From Bacteroidia bacterium (GTDB lineage: Bacteria; Bacteroidota; Bacteroidia; AKYH767-A; OLB10): a stretch of 7,877 nucleotides of DNA. Shown here piece by piece: positions 1-6,297 of the stretch. Below the pieces are notes generated by a model, which did not search any database, had not been told where the DNA came from, and saw only the letters and a list, made by a program, of their open reading frames with translations. The stretch spans positions 1-7,877 of the forward strand of contig JANWID010000163.1 in assembly GCA_025450095.1 (NCBI GenBank), written 5' to 3'. Every line of letters begins with the position of its first letter. Position 1 is the stretch's first letter. The translations under genes were made by a program, and so were the position numbers.

Positions 1-42
1 AATTAACTTCAAGAGCGATGATACGTTCATGAAACAAAGTTC

Positions 43-70
43 AGGAGCGCACACTCCTTAATTAAGGGAG
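43..70. repeat. Overlapping inverted repeats (two alternative hairpins)
   Basis: AGGAG (43-47) and CTCCT (54-58) form a perfect 5-bp stem with a 6-base loop. The same CTCC can instead pair with the GGGAG at 66-70 through the near-palindrome CTCCTTAATTAAGGGAG (54-70). If the frame ending at 59-61 is a real gene end, this structure sits on its stop codon and could act in termination. No T-run follows, so I do not call it a terminator. Confidence 0.3.
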
Positions 71-122
71 AGGTAGAAAAGTTTTGAATATCACCATGTT
101 AATTAACGTTTCGAACAGTAAT

Positions 123-164
123 GATTTGCAATCCCGGGCGAAAAAATGTAAGGATCTGTGATCC
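123..164. repeat. Pair of short hairpins with 3-base loops
   Basis: GATT-TGC-AATC (123-133) and GGATC-TGT-GATCC (152-164) are two perfect short inverted repeats with 3-base loops, their centres 30 bases apart, with a CCCGGG palindrome at 133-138. On the minus strand they read as GGGATCACAGATCC and CGGGATTGCAAATC. I infer a dispersed, REP-like intergenic element, because paired GGGATxxxAATCCC-type hairpins of this style occur between genes in Bacteroidota. Only one copy is visible here, so dispersal cannot be shown from this window. Confidence 0.3.
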
Positions 165-322
165 CTTTTCAAGTATCCGAGCCGACTGCATATACTCACT
201 AAATCTGGATAGCGAATAAACGAGCCTGCATCCTGTAATTTCATCGAAAAATAATCATAAAGTTTCCCCTATTCTTCTGGATTTTCAGTATATTCGAGGT
301 AATATTCACTAAATCCGGTATC

Positions 323-1102
323 ATGAAAAATTTCACATTCCTCCTGGCGCTTTTAACTGTTGCGAACATTGCAAATGCACAATCTAACTGGAATATCGGT
401 TTATCAACCGGTTGTGTTACGAATATCTCAAAATTTGATCACGGTGATGAAATTGCCAATGCGCTTTTTGATAACTACCCGGTACAGTCACATAATTTAG
501 CAGTTAACTTCAGGTATAAAATTTCCGAAAAATTTTCATTCCAGACCGGGATGAGTTTTGCAGAAATAGGTTTTACTTATGCTATCGCAAAGGATTATTC
601 TTTAAAAGATAATCCTTTCCACTGTGATGATGATGATATATCCACAACCAGTTATATGACGAATTTCCCTGCGATGATTATCATGAATACCCCGATGAAC
701 TGCAGCAGGATCCGTTTTATTTTCGGTGCAGGTATTTCGGTGCGCGGGGTTGATAACAGCTGGGAAAGTGTGAGCACCGGGGAAATTCCAAACTATGAAG
801 ATGCAAATTCTAATAAAACATACATTACCGCCCAATCCGGAACTACAACCACTATTTCACCTGCAGCTACCTGGCTGATTGGTATGGAACGAGTATGCAG
901 AAAAGGAAACTCCTTCGCATTTACGTTCCAGGGCAACCAGGGGTTTAACAAAGTTTCGGAGTCGACCGTAAGTTATACTATCGACGGGCAGGATTATACC
1001 CATTCATTCATTAACCGTGGCAGCTTTGTGTCGTTCTCATTAGCGTACAACTTTATGCCATTCGGTACCCGGAAAGCACTGAACGCATTGCCCAAAATGT
1101 GA
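323..1102 (+). CDS. Small outer-membrane beta-barrel protein (PorT-like type)
   Basis: This 259-residue protein has a clear signal peptide: MKNF, a hydrophobic stretch LLALLTVANI, then ANA|Q with predicted cleavage after residue 19. The mature part alternates polar and hydrophobic residues as in transmembrane beta strands, for example NLAVNFRYKI (58-67), FSFQTGMSF (71-79), IRFIFGAGISV (130-140), FAFTFQGNQGF (198-208) and the closing strand FVSFSLAYNF (235-244). GxG-type turns and the length fit the porin-like outer-membrane beta-barrel families of Bacteroidota (200-260 residues). An acidic patch CDDDD lies at 101-105, probably in a surface loop. The start is the only ATG in front of the signal peptide and no Shine-Dalgarno sequence precedes it, which is normal for the phylum. 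It is followed after 134 bases by a secreted T9SS protein, with no evidence that the two are functionally linked. The general class is fairly secure; ligand and role are unknown. Confidence 0.8.
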   Translation: MKNFTFLLALLTVANIANAQSNWNIGLSTGCVTNISKFDHGDEIANALFDNYPVQSHNLAVNFRYKISEKFSFQTGMSFAEIGFTYAIAKDYSLKDNPFHCDDDDISTTSYMTNFPAMIIMNTPMNCSRIRFIFGAGISVRGVDNSWESVSTGEIPNYEDANSNKTYITAQSGTTTTISPAATWLIGMERVCRKGNSFAFTFQGNQGFNKVSESTVSYTIDGQDYTHSFINRGSFVSFSLAYNFMPFGTRKALNALPKM

Positions 1103-1236
1103 TCTGCTGCTGATTCCATCTTCATTTTCTTTTTATCCCTGTACTGGCGGAATTTTCTGAAGTACATCGATCAAGATTAACAGGTAACCAAATAATCTGT
1201 ACAATCTGCATCGTAATTCATTATTCCCCTAATATC

Positions 1237-2307
1237 ATGAAAGCAATTTTTCCAATATTGTTAAGTCTGTCATTCTTCCCTCTTTATTCCCAACCCACTC
1301 TTACTTCTGCAAATGATGCTTCAACCGGCAGCAGTTTTATTTTTGAACTTGCCGATACCGCAGGTATTTCAGAAGGCGCAGGAGGTATCATGCAAACCTG
1401 GGATTTCTCCGCTGTTACACAATTAGGAATTCAGAAAGCAGAAAGCTGGGTTGATCCTGTAACAACTCCTTTCCAGTCATTATATCCGTCCGCTACTATT
1501 GTGCAAAGGGATGATGACGGCATCGGTGGATTTATTTATTCTTATGTAACCCAAAACACTGCTCATACGGAGTTGAATGGCATTGTCACTACAATAAACC
1601 CTACAGCAGTCGATATGCACTATACCGATCCGCTATTATTACGACAGTACCCGGCAACATTTAACGACACATTGGAAGATTATTACGAAGGAATGTCGTT
1701 TATGACATTAGGTCCGATAACGGCGCATACATATCGAAGCGGTAACTACCGATACCTGGTGGATGGTTATGGGACACTGATCACACCCGCAAAAACTTAT
1801 CCCCATACTTTACGAATCAAGCTGCGGCAAGAGTATACTGATTCAACCACTTACATCGGAGTACCTATACCACCGGTGATAGTACATGTTTTTTCAACTA
1901 CATACTTCTGGGCTTCTGCAGATGCCGGTGATAAACTATACCAGTTTTACGTTGGTTATGATACTACCATGACCGGTTCAATCTCTTCGAATTTTATGAG
2001 TGTAAGTTACCAGGGAATTGGAACCGGACTTGAAGAAAACATACCCTTCGAAAGTTCTTCCTTTTATATTTATCCAAATCCTGCTATTGAAAATTTCACA
2101 ATTCACATCAACGATCCGGAAAGCGGACAGGCTTCGTTATGCATTTATGATTCTAAAGGTTTACTGGTAAAATCAGTAAATGTTCAAATGATCAAAAATG
2201 AATATTTTGAATGGAGATTTTCGGTTTCCGGCTTAGCCAATGGAATATACACTGCAAAAGTTTCCTGCAACAACAAAAACTGGATCACGAGGGTGCTCAA
2301 ACTGTAA
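1237..2307 (+). CDS. Secreted protein with T9SS type A C-terminal sorting domain, function unknown
   Basis: This 356-residue protein begins with a signal peptide, MKAIFPILLSLSFFPLYS|Q, cleaved around residue 18. The body (about 20-270) has the marks of a recurrent, uncharacterised family of Bacteroidota secreted proteins: an early TWDFSAV segment (54-60) and the segment VDGYGTLITP (175-184). I see no catalytic motif. The last 80 residues form a canonical T9SS sorting domain: YPNPAIENF at 279-287, SLCIYDSKG at 300-308, GLANGIYTAKV at 332-342, and the end WITRVLKL. By family knowledge the protein is exported by Sec, crosses the outer membrane through the T9SS, and is anchored or released after the domain is removed. 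A weak 6-bp hairpin (2320-2337) without a T-run follows the stop. The end of this protein aligns without gaps to the orphan sorting-domain tail at 6123-6224 (14 of 33 identical by eye), so the two may once have been tandem paralogues. Confidence 0.85.
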   Translation: MKAIFPILLSLSFFPLYSQPTLTSANDASTGSSFIFELADTAGISEGAGGIMQTWDFSAVTQLGIQKAESWVDPVTTPFQSLYPSATIVQRDDDGIGGFIYSYVTQNTAHTELNGIVTTINPTAVDMHYTDPLLLRQYPATFNDTLEDYYEGMSFMTLGPITAHTYRSGNYRYLVDGYGTLITPAKTYPHTLRIKLRQEYTDSTTYIGVPIPPVIVHVFSTTYFWASADAGDKLYQFYVGYDTTMTGSISSNFMSVSYQGIGTGLEENIPFESSSFYIYPNPAIENFTIHINDPESGQASLCIYDSKGLLVKSVNVQMIKNEYFEWRFSVSGLANGIYTAKVSCNNKNWITRVLKL

Positions 2308-2566
2308 TGCGCTTTCAGGTTTATTATACAAAATAAAGTTCAGTATTTATTCGCATTTTTTACTGATTTTAAACGTAATTAGAATTATTAAATATAAATG
2401 AAATTCAATAACCCTCATCAAGATTAATTTTGTAATTGCTTCAATGAAATATTTTGATTTTTGGGTGAATCATATTTTAGTCTGGCCAAACTACTTGCTT
2501 CAATTTAACCTGTTTTAAAGCTAATATCCCTTCATTATATTTAGTGATTTATTAAAAATTTATTTA

Positions 2567-2574
2567 TATATTTG
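2567..2574 (+). promoter_or_regulatory. Candidate Bacteroidota -7 promoter box
   Basis: TATATTTG matches the Bacteroidota sigma -7 consensus TAnnTTTG exactly and lies 97 bases before the ATG at 2672. An imperfect -33-like TTTAG sits at 2540-2544, with a 22-base spacer. A second exact match, TAATTTTG at 2589-2596, lies inside the inverted repeat just downstream and could be the true box. AT-richness makes chance matches likely, so this is only a candidate. Confidence 0.3.
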
Positions 2575-2582
2575 TTAATATT

Positions 2583-2615
2583 AATACTTAATTTTGAAAA
2601 TATCATTTAAGTATT
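2583..2615. repeat. 9-bp perfect inverted repeat in the leader (possible operator or hairpin)
   Basis: AATACTTAA (2583-2591) and TTAAGTATT (2607-2615) are exact reverse complements separated by 15 bases. The left arm abuts a TTAATATTAA palindrome (2575-2584) and overlaps a TAnnTTTG box (2589-2596). The position, about 60-90 bases before the first ATG of the cargo gene, suits a regulator binding site or a leader hairpin. No T-run follows, so a terminator is unlikely. Function is inferred from position only. Confidence 0.35.
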
Positions 2616-2671
2616 CATCACACAACCAAATACATTCTTGCTTTCTCTAAAACAACTATATAATTAATGAA

Positions 2672-2743
2672 ATGAAAAATCTAAAACACCACACATTTTC
2701 AATACTTTCATTAACAATATTTATATTTCAATACTTTCATTAA
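2672..2743 (+). pseudogene. Detached signal peptide of the broken T9SS cargo gene
   Basis: The ATG at 2672 opens a 23-codon reading frame: MKNLKHHTF, then the hydrophobic run SILSLTIFIF, then QYFH and TAA at 2741-2743. Charged start plus hydrophobic core is a signal peptide without its cleavage region. It ends early because the second copy of a 29-bp tandem duplication (2697-2754) throws the frame off. With one copy removed, the same ATG reads through SLTIFILTSLKLDAQ into the body at 2764. That gives a 523-residue protein with a typical LDA|Q cleavage site like the NAQ of the next gene. No Shine-Dalgarno is visible; an ATG at 2667 stops after two codons and is ignored. I consider this the true start of the gene, now separated from its body. 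Confidence 0.75.
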
Positions 2744-2754
2744 CAATATTTATA
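2697..2754. repeat. Exact 29-bp tandem duplication (two copies)
   Basis: Bases 2697-2725 and 2726-2754 are identical over 29 bases; each copy begins TTTCAATACTTTC and ends AATATTTATA. The flanking bases differ (T at 2696 against A at 2725, T at 2726 against C at 2755), so the unit is exactly 29 bp. As 29 is not a multiple of three, the second copy shifts the frame inside the hydrophobic core of a signal peptide. The identity of the copies points to a recent event, and slippage or recombination between them could restore the gene. Confidence 0.97.
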
Positions 2755-2763
2755 CTTACATCT

Positions 2764-4272
2764 TTGAAACTTGATGCCCAATTTCAATTAGCAGGTATTC
2801 CAGAAAGCAATGTTTCAGTTTCTTTAAATGCACGTTCATTAACTGGAAATGATATTTTAGACTTTAGTGGAGATAGGTATAGAGTATTTGTTTGGGATGA
2901 TGCTGGATCAAATTCTGGAATTGCTTGGGACGTAGATTATAATACTTCAACTCATATTACAGGATTGACAACTCTTAGCAATCTATCAAATGTTGGTGAT
3001 CCAGATGTTTGCTTGATTGAAGATGGAAATCTAGTTTATGCAGTAGTAGCATATTTTGTTGGAGGTGGTTCACCTTCCTATTACCTTGACCTGTTTAGAT
3101 GGAATGGTTCAAACGCATTTGCTTTAACAACTTCAACTTCATTTTCATCTGGAAGTTATGGGTCAGCAATCAATATAGATGGAAACGATAATTTTGAATT
3201 TGCCGTAACATGGGATGATAATAATCCAGTTATCAATGTAATAACTGGAACAATTTCAAGCAGTCTTTTTGCACTATATAATGGAGGAGTACCTGTGAAT
3301 ATAAATACAGGAGGTATTACTCCTGATATTTGTATTCATAATGATGGTGGAGGAGCATGGACTGCACATATAGTTTATATTAATTCTGGTAATCTATATG
3401 TTGAAGATCATGATTTTGGAAACCTAACAAGTGGTACTGTTTCGCCAATTGTAACCAATCTTTCAGCGGCGGGTCCCACTTTTGGTTTTAGTTTTTATAA
3501 TCCTCGTATTGCATGTCCAGATGGTACCGGCGCTTCTGATGAATGGACAATTGTGTTTGAGGAAAGGAATATTTCTGTCAGCTTAATTGAAGGTTATAAT
3601 TATAACGCAGGACTTAATGGGATAAATGTATATAATGATGGAACAGCTTCTGGTTTCTCAGATGATTTAACAGGGGTATTAAATTATCTACCTGCAGTGG
3701 CTTACGATAACCAAGGGAATGTTTTTGTTGGTTGGACTTGGGATAATAGCTCAAATTATTATAACTACACTAATTCTATTGACGCAATTTATCCATTAGT
3801 TTTAGAATGTGATAATTCAGGAACCGTTACGGGGACAGACTATTGGCAAGTACCAACAGCACTATCGGGCGGAGGTACAGATATTGTGGATGTTCTTTCT
3901 TTAGCGGGACGAAATGCAAATGATGAGCTTTTGTTAACATACTGGAATGCCCAATATCCAGACATATTATATAAAATGTTTACTCCTTCAGGTGGAGGTC
4001 CTTTAAAAATTTTATCAGATCCGTATGGAAATTTAGTTCAATTCATCAATCACTTGAACAAGGGGTTGATAGAAAATAAAGAATTAAGATTAAATATACA
4101 TGATGTTTCCGGTAAGACAATTTTGCAATTAACCTGCTTGCCAGAAGTAATTTATTCTAAATTATTTCAGAATAACCAATATTTTTCGAGTGGTTTATAT
4201 TTTTTCTCAGTTCATTCTGAAGATGGCAGTATATCATATTCAGGTAAGCTGTTTTTTACCAATGAGAGATAA
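2764..4272 (+). CDS. Body of T9SS cargo protein, propeller-like repeats, cut off from its signal peptide
   Basis: The frame is open from 2671 to 4272 but has no ATG or GTG near its front. TTG at 2764 is the only usual start codon before the body, and it corresponds to an internal Leu of the undamaged gene. The product from there would be 502 residues without a signal peptide (KLDAQFQLAG...), so it could not be exported. Within it I see about seven similar segments of a P-D-I/V...D-G...W/V-x-W/Y-D/N type, near residues 31-46, 78-97, 133-152, 186-207, 246-267, 309-328 and 375-395. Examples are PDVCLIEDGN, PDICIHNDGG and PAVAYDNQGN. Spacing of 47-66 residues suggests a beta-propeller of about seven blades. 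Residues 415-502 are a T9SS type A sorting domain (LRLNIHDVSGKTILQL, FSSGLYFFSV), although the usual YPNP opening is degenerate (SDPYGN). The next gene starts 48 bases downstream with no obvious promoter, so the two are probably co-transcribed. Ligand and role are unknown. Confidence 0.8.
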   Translation: MKLDAQFQLAGIPESNVSVSLNARSLTGNDILDFSGDRYRVFVWDDAGSNSGIAWDVDYNTSTHITGLTTLSNLSNVGDPDVCLIEDGNLVYAVVAYFVGGGSPSYYLDLFRWNGSNAFALTTSTSFSSGSYGSAINIDGNDNFEFAVTWDDNNPVINVITGTISSSLFALYNGGVPVNINTGGITPDICIHNDGGGAWTAHIVYINSGNLYVEDHDFGNLTSGTVSPIVTNLSAAGPTFGFSFYNPRIACPDGTGASDEWTIVFEERNISVSLIEGYNYNAGLNGINVYNDGTASGFSDDLTGVLNYLPAVAYDNQGNVFVGWTWDNSSNYYNYTNSIDAIYPLVLECDNSGTVTGTDYWQVPTALSGGGTDIVDVLSLAGRNANDELLLTYWNAQYPDILYKMFTPSGGGPLKILSDPYGNLVQFINHLNKGLIENKELRLNIHDVSGKTILQLTCLPEVIYSKLFQNNQYFSSGLYFFSVHSEDGSISYSGKLFFTNER

Positions 4273-4320
4273 TTACCTGCATGAACTTAATAATGAGTTC
4301 CTAAAGATTCATTTATTAAA

Positions 4321-5964
4321 ATGTATATAAAACAAAGTGTGTTTTTAATAAATTTTCTTTTTTTGTGCTCTGCAAATTTAAATGCACAGTTTGTTTTATT
4401 TGGGGATAAAACATTTGGAGGCAATAATGGCGATGATTATCCCAAAGTTCTAATTCTAAATTCACAGTTTTATTTAGCAGGTAGAAGCTTAACAGATATG
4501 AGCGGCGACAAAACAGATGCTTTATGTTATAGTCAATACGGAGATATTTGGGTTTTAAAAGTTGATACTTCTAATAATATTTCATGGGATAAAAGTACAG
4601 GAGGATTTGATTCGGAAATTTCTATATATTCATTTTTAATTTCACATGAAGGCAATCTGGTTTTTGCATGCCGATCTAATTCAGATAGCTCCTGTGAAAA
4701 ATCAGAACCAAATTGGGGCCAGAGTAATTACTGGATTTGTGTACTTGATACAACAGGTTATAAAATATGGGATAAAAGATTTGGTGGCACTGGAGGAGGC
4801 GAACATGTGCCAAGAATTGTTCAGTTAAGTAGCGGAAATTATATTTTATGTGGAGTTTCCAACAGCATGGTCGGAGGTGATAAAACAGCTCCCAATTATG
4901 GGGCTTTTGATTATTGGGTTGTTAAAATGGATAGCACAGGAAGTAAAATATGGGATAATGTATATGGCGGGACAGACTGGGAATACTTGAATCCATTTTT
5001 CAGTTCTGCAGCTTTTGGATTGCTTGCAGAGGGTGAAAATTTTATTATTGCTGGAAACACAAGAAGCCCACTCAGCGGCAGTGTTTCAGATACAAGCCGC
5101 GGAGGATATGATATTTGGATAATTAAGGTTGACAGTTCGGGGAATAAAATATGGGATAAGCGTTATGGAGGGTCTGGTGCGGATTATGGCAACGATATTA
5201 TTAAGACAAATGATAATGGGTATTTAGTTATTGGGCACACTGAGTCACCAAATAATGGTGATGTAAGCGAATCTTCAAGAGGAGGTTTTGACTGCTGGCT
5301 GTTAAAACTTGATAGCCTTGGAGATAAGCAATGGGATAAAAGATACGGAAGCAATAATGATGATGGCGGTGCCATAATAAAACCAGACTTACAAAATGGG
5401 TATTATTGGATAAGCGGATATACAAACAGTGACAGTAGCTTTGAAGTGAGCGAACCTAATTATGGCGCTGTCAATACTTATGATTTCTGGATATTTAAAA
5501 TTGACAGTATTGGAAATAAAATTTGGGACAAAAGATTTGGAGGTCCTTCCGATGATTTTGGTGGTGATTTTTTTCTTCTACCTGATTCTTCTTTTTATTT
5601 ATTCGGCACAGCCGATAGCGGTATATCTGTTGTTAAGACCGATTCAGGCAAAGGAAAATCAGACTATTGGCTCATCCATTTTAAATATTCAGACAATATC
5701 GTTGGTAGTAATTCAACTTCAAATACGAAATATCAATTATCATTGATACCGAATCCTTCCAACGGTATAATTACCTTGCAAAGTAACCTTACTGGAAATT
5801 CATACATTAGTATTTACGATTTGATTGGTGAAATTATTTACGAAGATAAGATTACTTTACAAGATAAAAATACATTTGACTTTTCATCCTTTCGCGCTGG
5901 GCTGTATTTTTTAAAAATCGAAAATGAAATATTTTCTACTAACCTTAAATTTATTAAACAGTAA
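4321..5964 (+). CDS. Seven-repeat, probably beta-propeller, secreted protein with T9SS type A sorting domain
   Basis: This 547-residue protein starts with a signal peptide (MYIKQSVFLINFLFLCSANLNA|Q, cleavage about residue 22). Residues 26-455 hold seven repeats of about 61 residues. The unit begins with IWDKRFGG and ends with a strand of the form DYWxxKxDSxGxK. The WDK-type tryptophans are at 89, 150, 211, 278, 338 and 402; the first unit has GDKTFGG at 28-34 with no Trp. Spacing is 61, 61, 61, 67, 60 and 64. Seven units suggest a closed seven-bladed propeller (inference). The loop before the closing strand comes in two main forms, E/A-PN-W/Y-G (units 2, 3, 6) and SRGG (units 4, 5). No enzyme motif is visible, so binding or adhesion is more likely than catalysis. 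Residues 473-547 form a canonical T9SS sorting domain: IPNPSNG at 476-482, ISIYDLIGE at 496-504, FRAGLYFLKI at 524-533, end LKFIKQ. Unlike the gene before it, its signal peptide is intact. Confidence 0.88.
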   Translation: MYIKQSVFLINFLFLCSANLNAQFVLFGDKTFGGNNGDDYPKVLILNSQFYLAGRSLTDMSGDKTDALCYSQYGDIWVLKVDTSNNISWDKSTGGFDSEISIYSFLISHEGNLVFACRSNSDSSCEKSEPNWGQSNYWICVLDTTGYKIWDKRFGGTGGGEHVPRIVQLSSGNYILCGVSNSMVGGDKTAPNYGAFDYWVVKMDSTGSKIWDNVYGGTDWEYLNPFFSSAAFGLLAEGENFIIAGNTRSPLSGSVSDTSRGGYDIWIIKVDSSGNKIWDKRYGGSGADYGNDIIKTNDNGYLVIGHTESPNNGDVSESSRGGFDCWLLKLDSLGDKQWDKRYGSNNDDGGAIIKPDLQNGYYWISGYTNSDSSFEVSEPNYGAVNTYDFWIFKIDSIGNKIWDKRFGGPSDDFGGDFFLLPDSSFYLFGTADSGISVVKTDSGKGKSDYWLIHFKYSDNIVGSNSTSNTKYQLSLIPNPSNGIITLQSNLTGNSYISIYDLIGEIIYEDKITLQDKNTFDFSSFRAGLYFLKIENEIFSTNLKFIKQ

Positions 5965-5986
5965 TTTACTATCTGGAATTGAAAAT

Positions 5987-6028
5987 ACTAATAATTAATC
6001 GGTTCTTAGAATTATTAGTTTACTTTTT
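5987..6028 (+). terminator. Candidate AT-rich hairpin terminator after the cargo pair
   Basis: ACTAATAATT (5987-5996) and AATTATTAGT (6010-6019) are exact reverse complements, a 10-bp stem with a 13-base loop, followed by TTACTTTTT. It starts 23 bases after the stop of the repeat protein, where a terminator would be expected. The stem is almost all A-T pairs, so it would be weak, and the T-run is interrupted. The remaining AT-rich bases up to 6122 hold nothing else I can identify. Confidence 0.45.
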
Positions 6029-6122
6029 GGAAATAGTTAGGCCACTTAACAATTTTGTATTACCATCCATCTGTTTTTAAAATACATTGGGATTAGAATT
6101 TTAAAATTTAGTAAAATTTTTT

Positions 6123-6224
6123 TTTGACTGGGAGATCGGCGTCAGCGACCTGGCTCCTGGATTATACATTGTCCGAATATCGAATCATGATAAGCAGTGG
6201 ATGACAAGATTTGCTAAGTATTGA
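6123..6224 (+). pseudogene. Orphan 3' remnant of a T9SS sorting domain
   Basis: This plus-strand frame encodes 33 residues and a TGA: FDWEIGVSDLAPGLYIVRIS, then NHDK, then QWMTRFAKY. It has the hallmarks of the last third of a T9SS type A sorting domain: the LAPGLYIVRI strand motif, an aromatic-TR pair, and a lysine close to the end. It aligns without gaps to the last 33 residues of the protein at 1237-2307, with F-x-W, GxY and WxTR shared (14 identities by eye). The frame reaches back only to a TAA at 6102-6104 and has no start codon. Upstream lie a run of nine T (6117-6125) and AT-rich non-coding DNA; composition jumps at 6126. The rest of the gene is absent from the window, so this is the tail of a cargo gene cut off by deletion or insertion. 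Too short and well-ordered a match to be certain, but chance is unlikely. Confidence 0.75.
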
Positions 6225-6297
6225 TTTCATTTTACCCTACTGCGAATTGTTCCAGCCTGAATTAGATTTTTATAAACAGAAAAACTACCCGAAATTA

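Larger units (their letters stand above)
1..322. other. Non-coding region upstream of the first gene, possible tail of an upstream CDS
   Basis: I see no convincing complete gene here. On the plus strand the frame starting at base 2 is open for 19 codons and ends at TAA 59-61 (last residues SSGAHTP). It could be the 3' end of a gene left of the window, but a run this short is common by chance. The rest holds small inverted repeats, described separately. A near-repeat, TCACTAAATCTGG at 196-208 and TCACTAAATCCGG at 306-318, lies within the region, the second copy just before the ATG at 323. A 60-codon minus-strand ORF (62-244) has no family resemblance and overlaps the inverted repeats, so I do not call it a gene. 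Confidence 0.5.
2308..2671. other. Very AT-rich intergenic region upstream of the broken cargo gene
   Basis: This 364-base stretch has no credible ORF on either strand. It is strikingly poor in G and C: by hand count 20% in 2341-2400 and 13% in 2521-2580, against 57% in 721-780 and 45% in 901-960. It contains at least three matches to the Bacteroidota -7 box TAnnTTTG (2425-2432, 2567-2574, 2589-2596), many of which are expected by chance in such AT-rich DNA, and a 9-bp inverted repeat at 2583-2615. It probably carries the promoter and leader for the two cargo genes that follow. Confidence 0.7.

Noticed and set aside
62..244. 60-codon minus-strand ORF
   Set aside because: It overlaps the inverted repeats, has no signal, domain or family resemblance, and ends in the palindrome at 54-70; probably a chance reading frame over repeat-like DNA.
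602..835. 77-codon minus-strand ORF inside the beta-barrel gene
   Set aside because: Antisense shadow of a gene with clear signal peptide and beta-strand pattern; Cys/His/Ile-rich and without recognisable features.
1140..1166. TGTACT/AGTACA inverted repeat between the first two genes
   Set aside because: Only a 6-bp stem with a 15-base loop and no following T-run; likely chance, not a terminator.
2355..2365. ATTTTTTACTG resembling the T-run and GACTG at 6116-6130, as possible target-site duplication of the AT-rich cassette
   Set aside because: The match is imperfect and mostly poly-T in AT-rich DNA; no inverted ends or transposase support a transposition.
2672..2764. Programmed frameshift joining the signal peptide to the body
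   Set aside because: No slippery heptamer with a downstream structure is evident, and the exact 29-bp duplication explains the frame change fully.
5462..5746. 94-codon plus-strand ORF in another frame of the repeat protein
   Set aside because: It overlaps two repeats and the linker of the intact seven-repeat gene; its hydrophobic look results from the frame shift.
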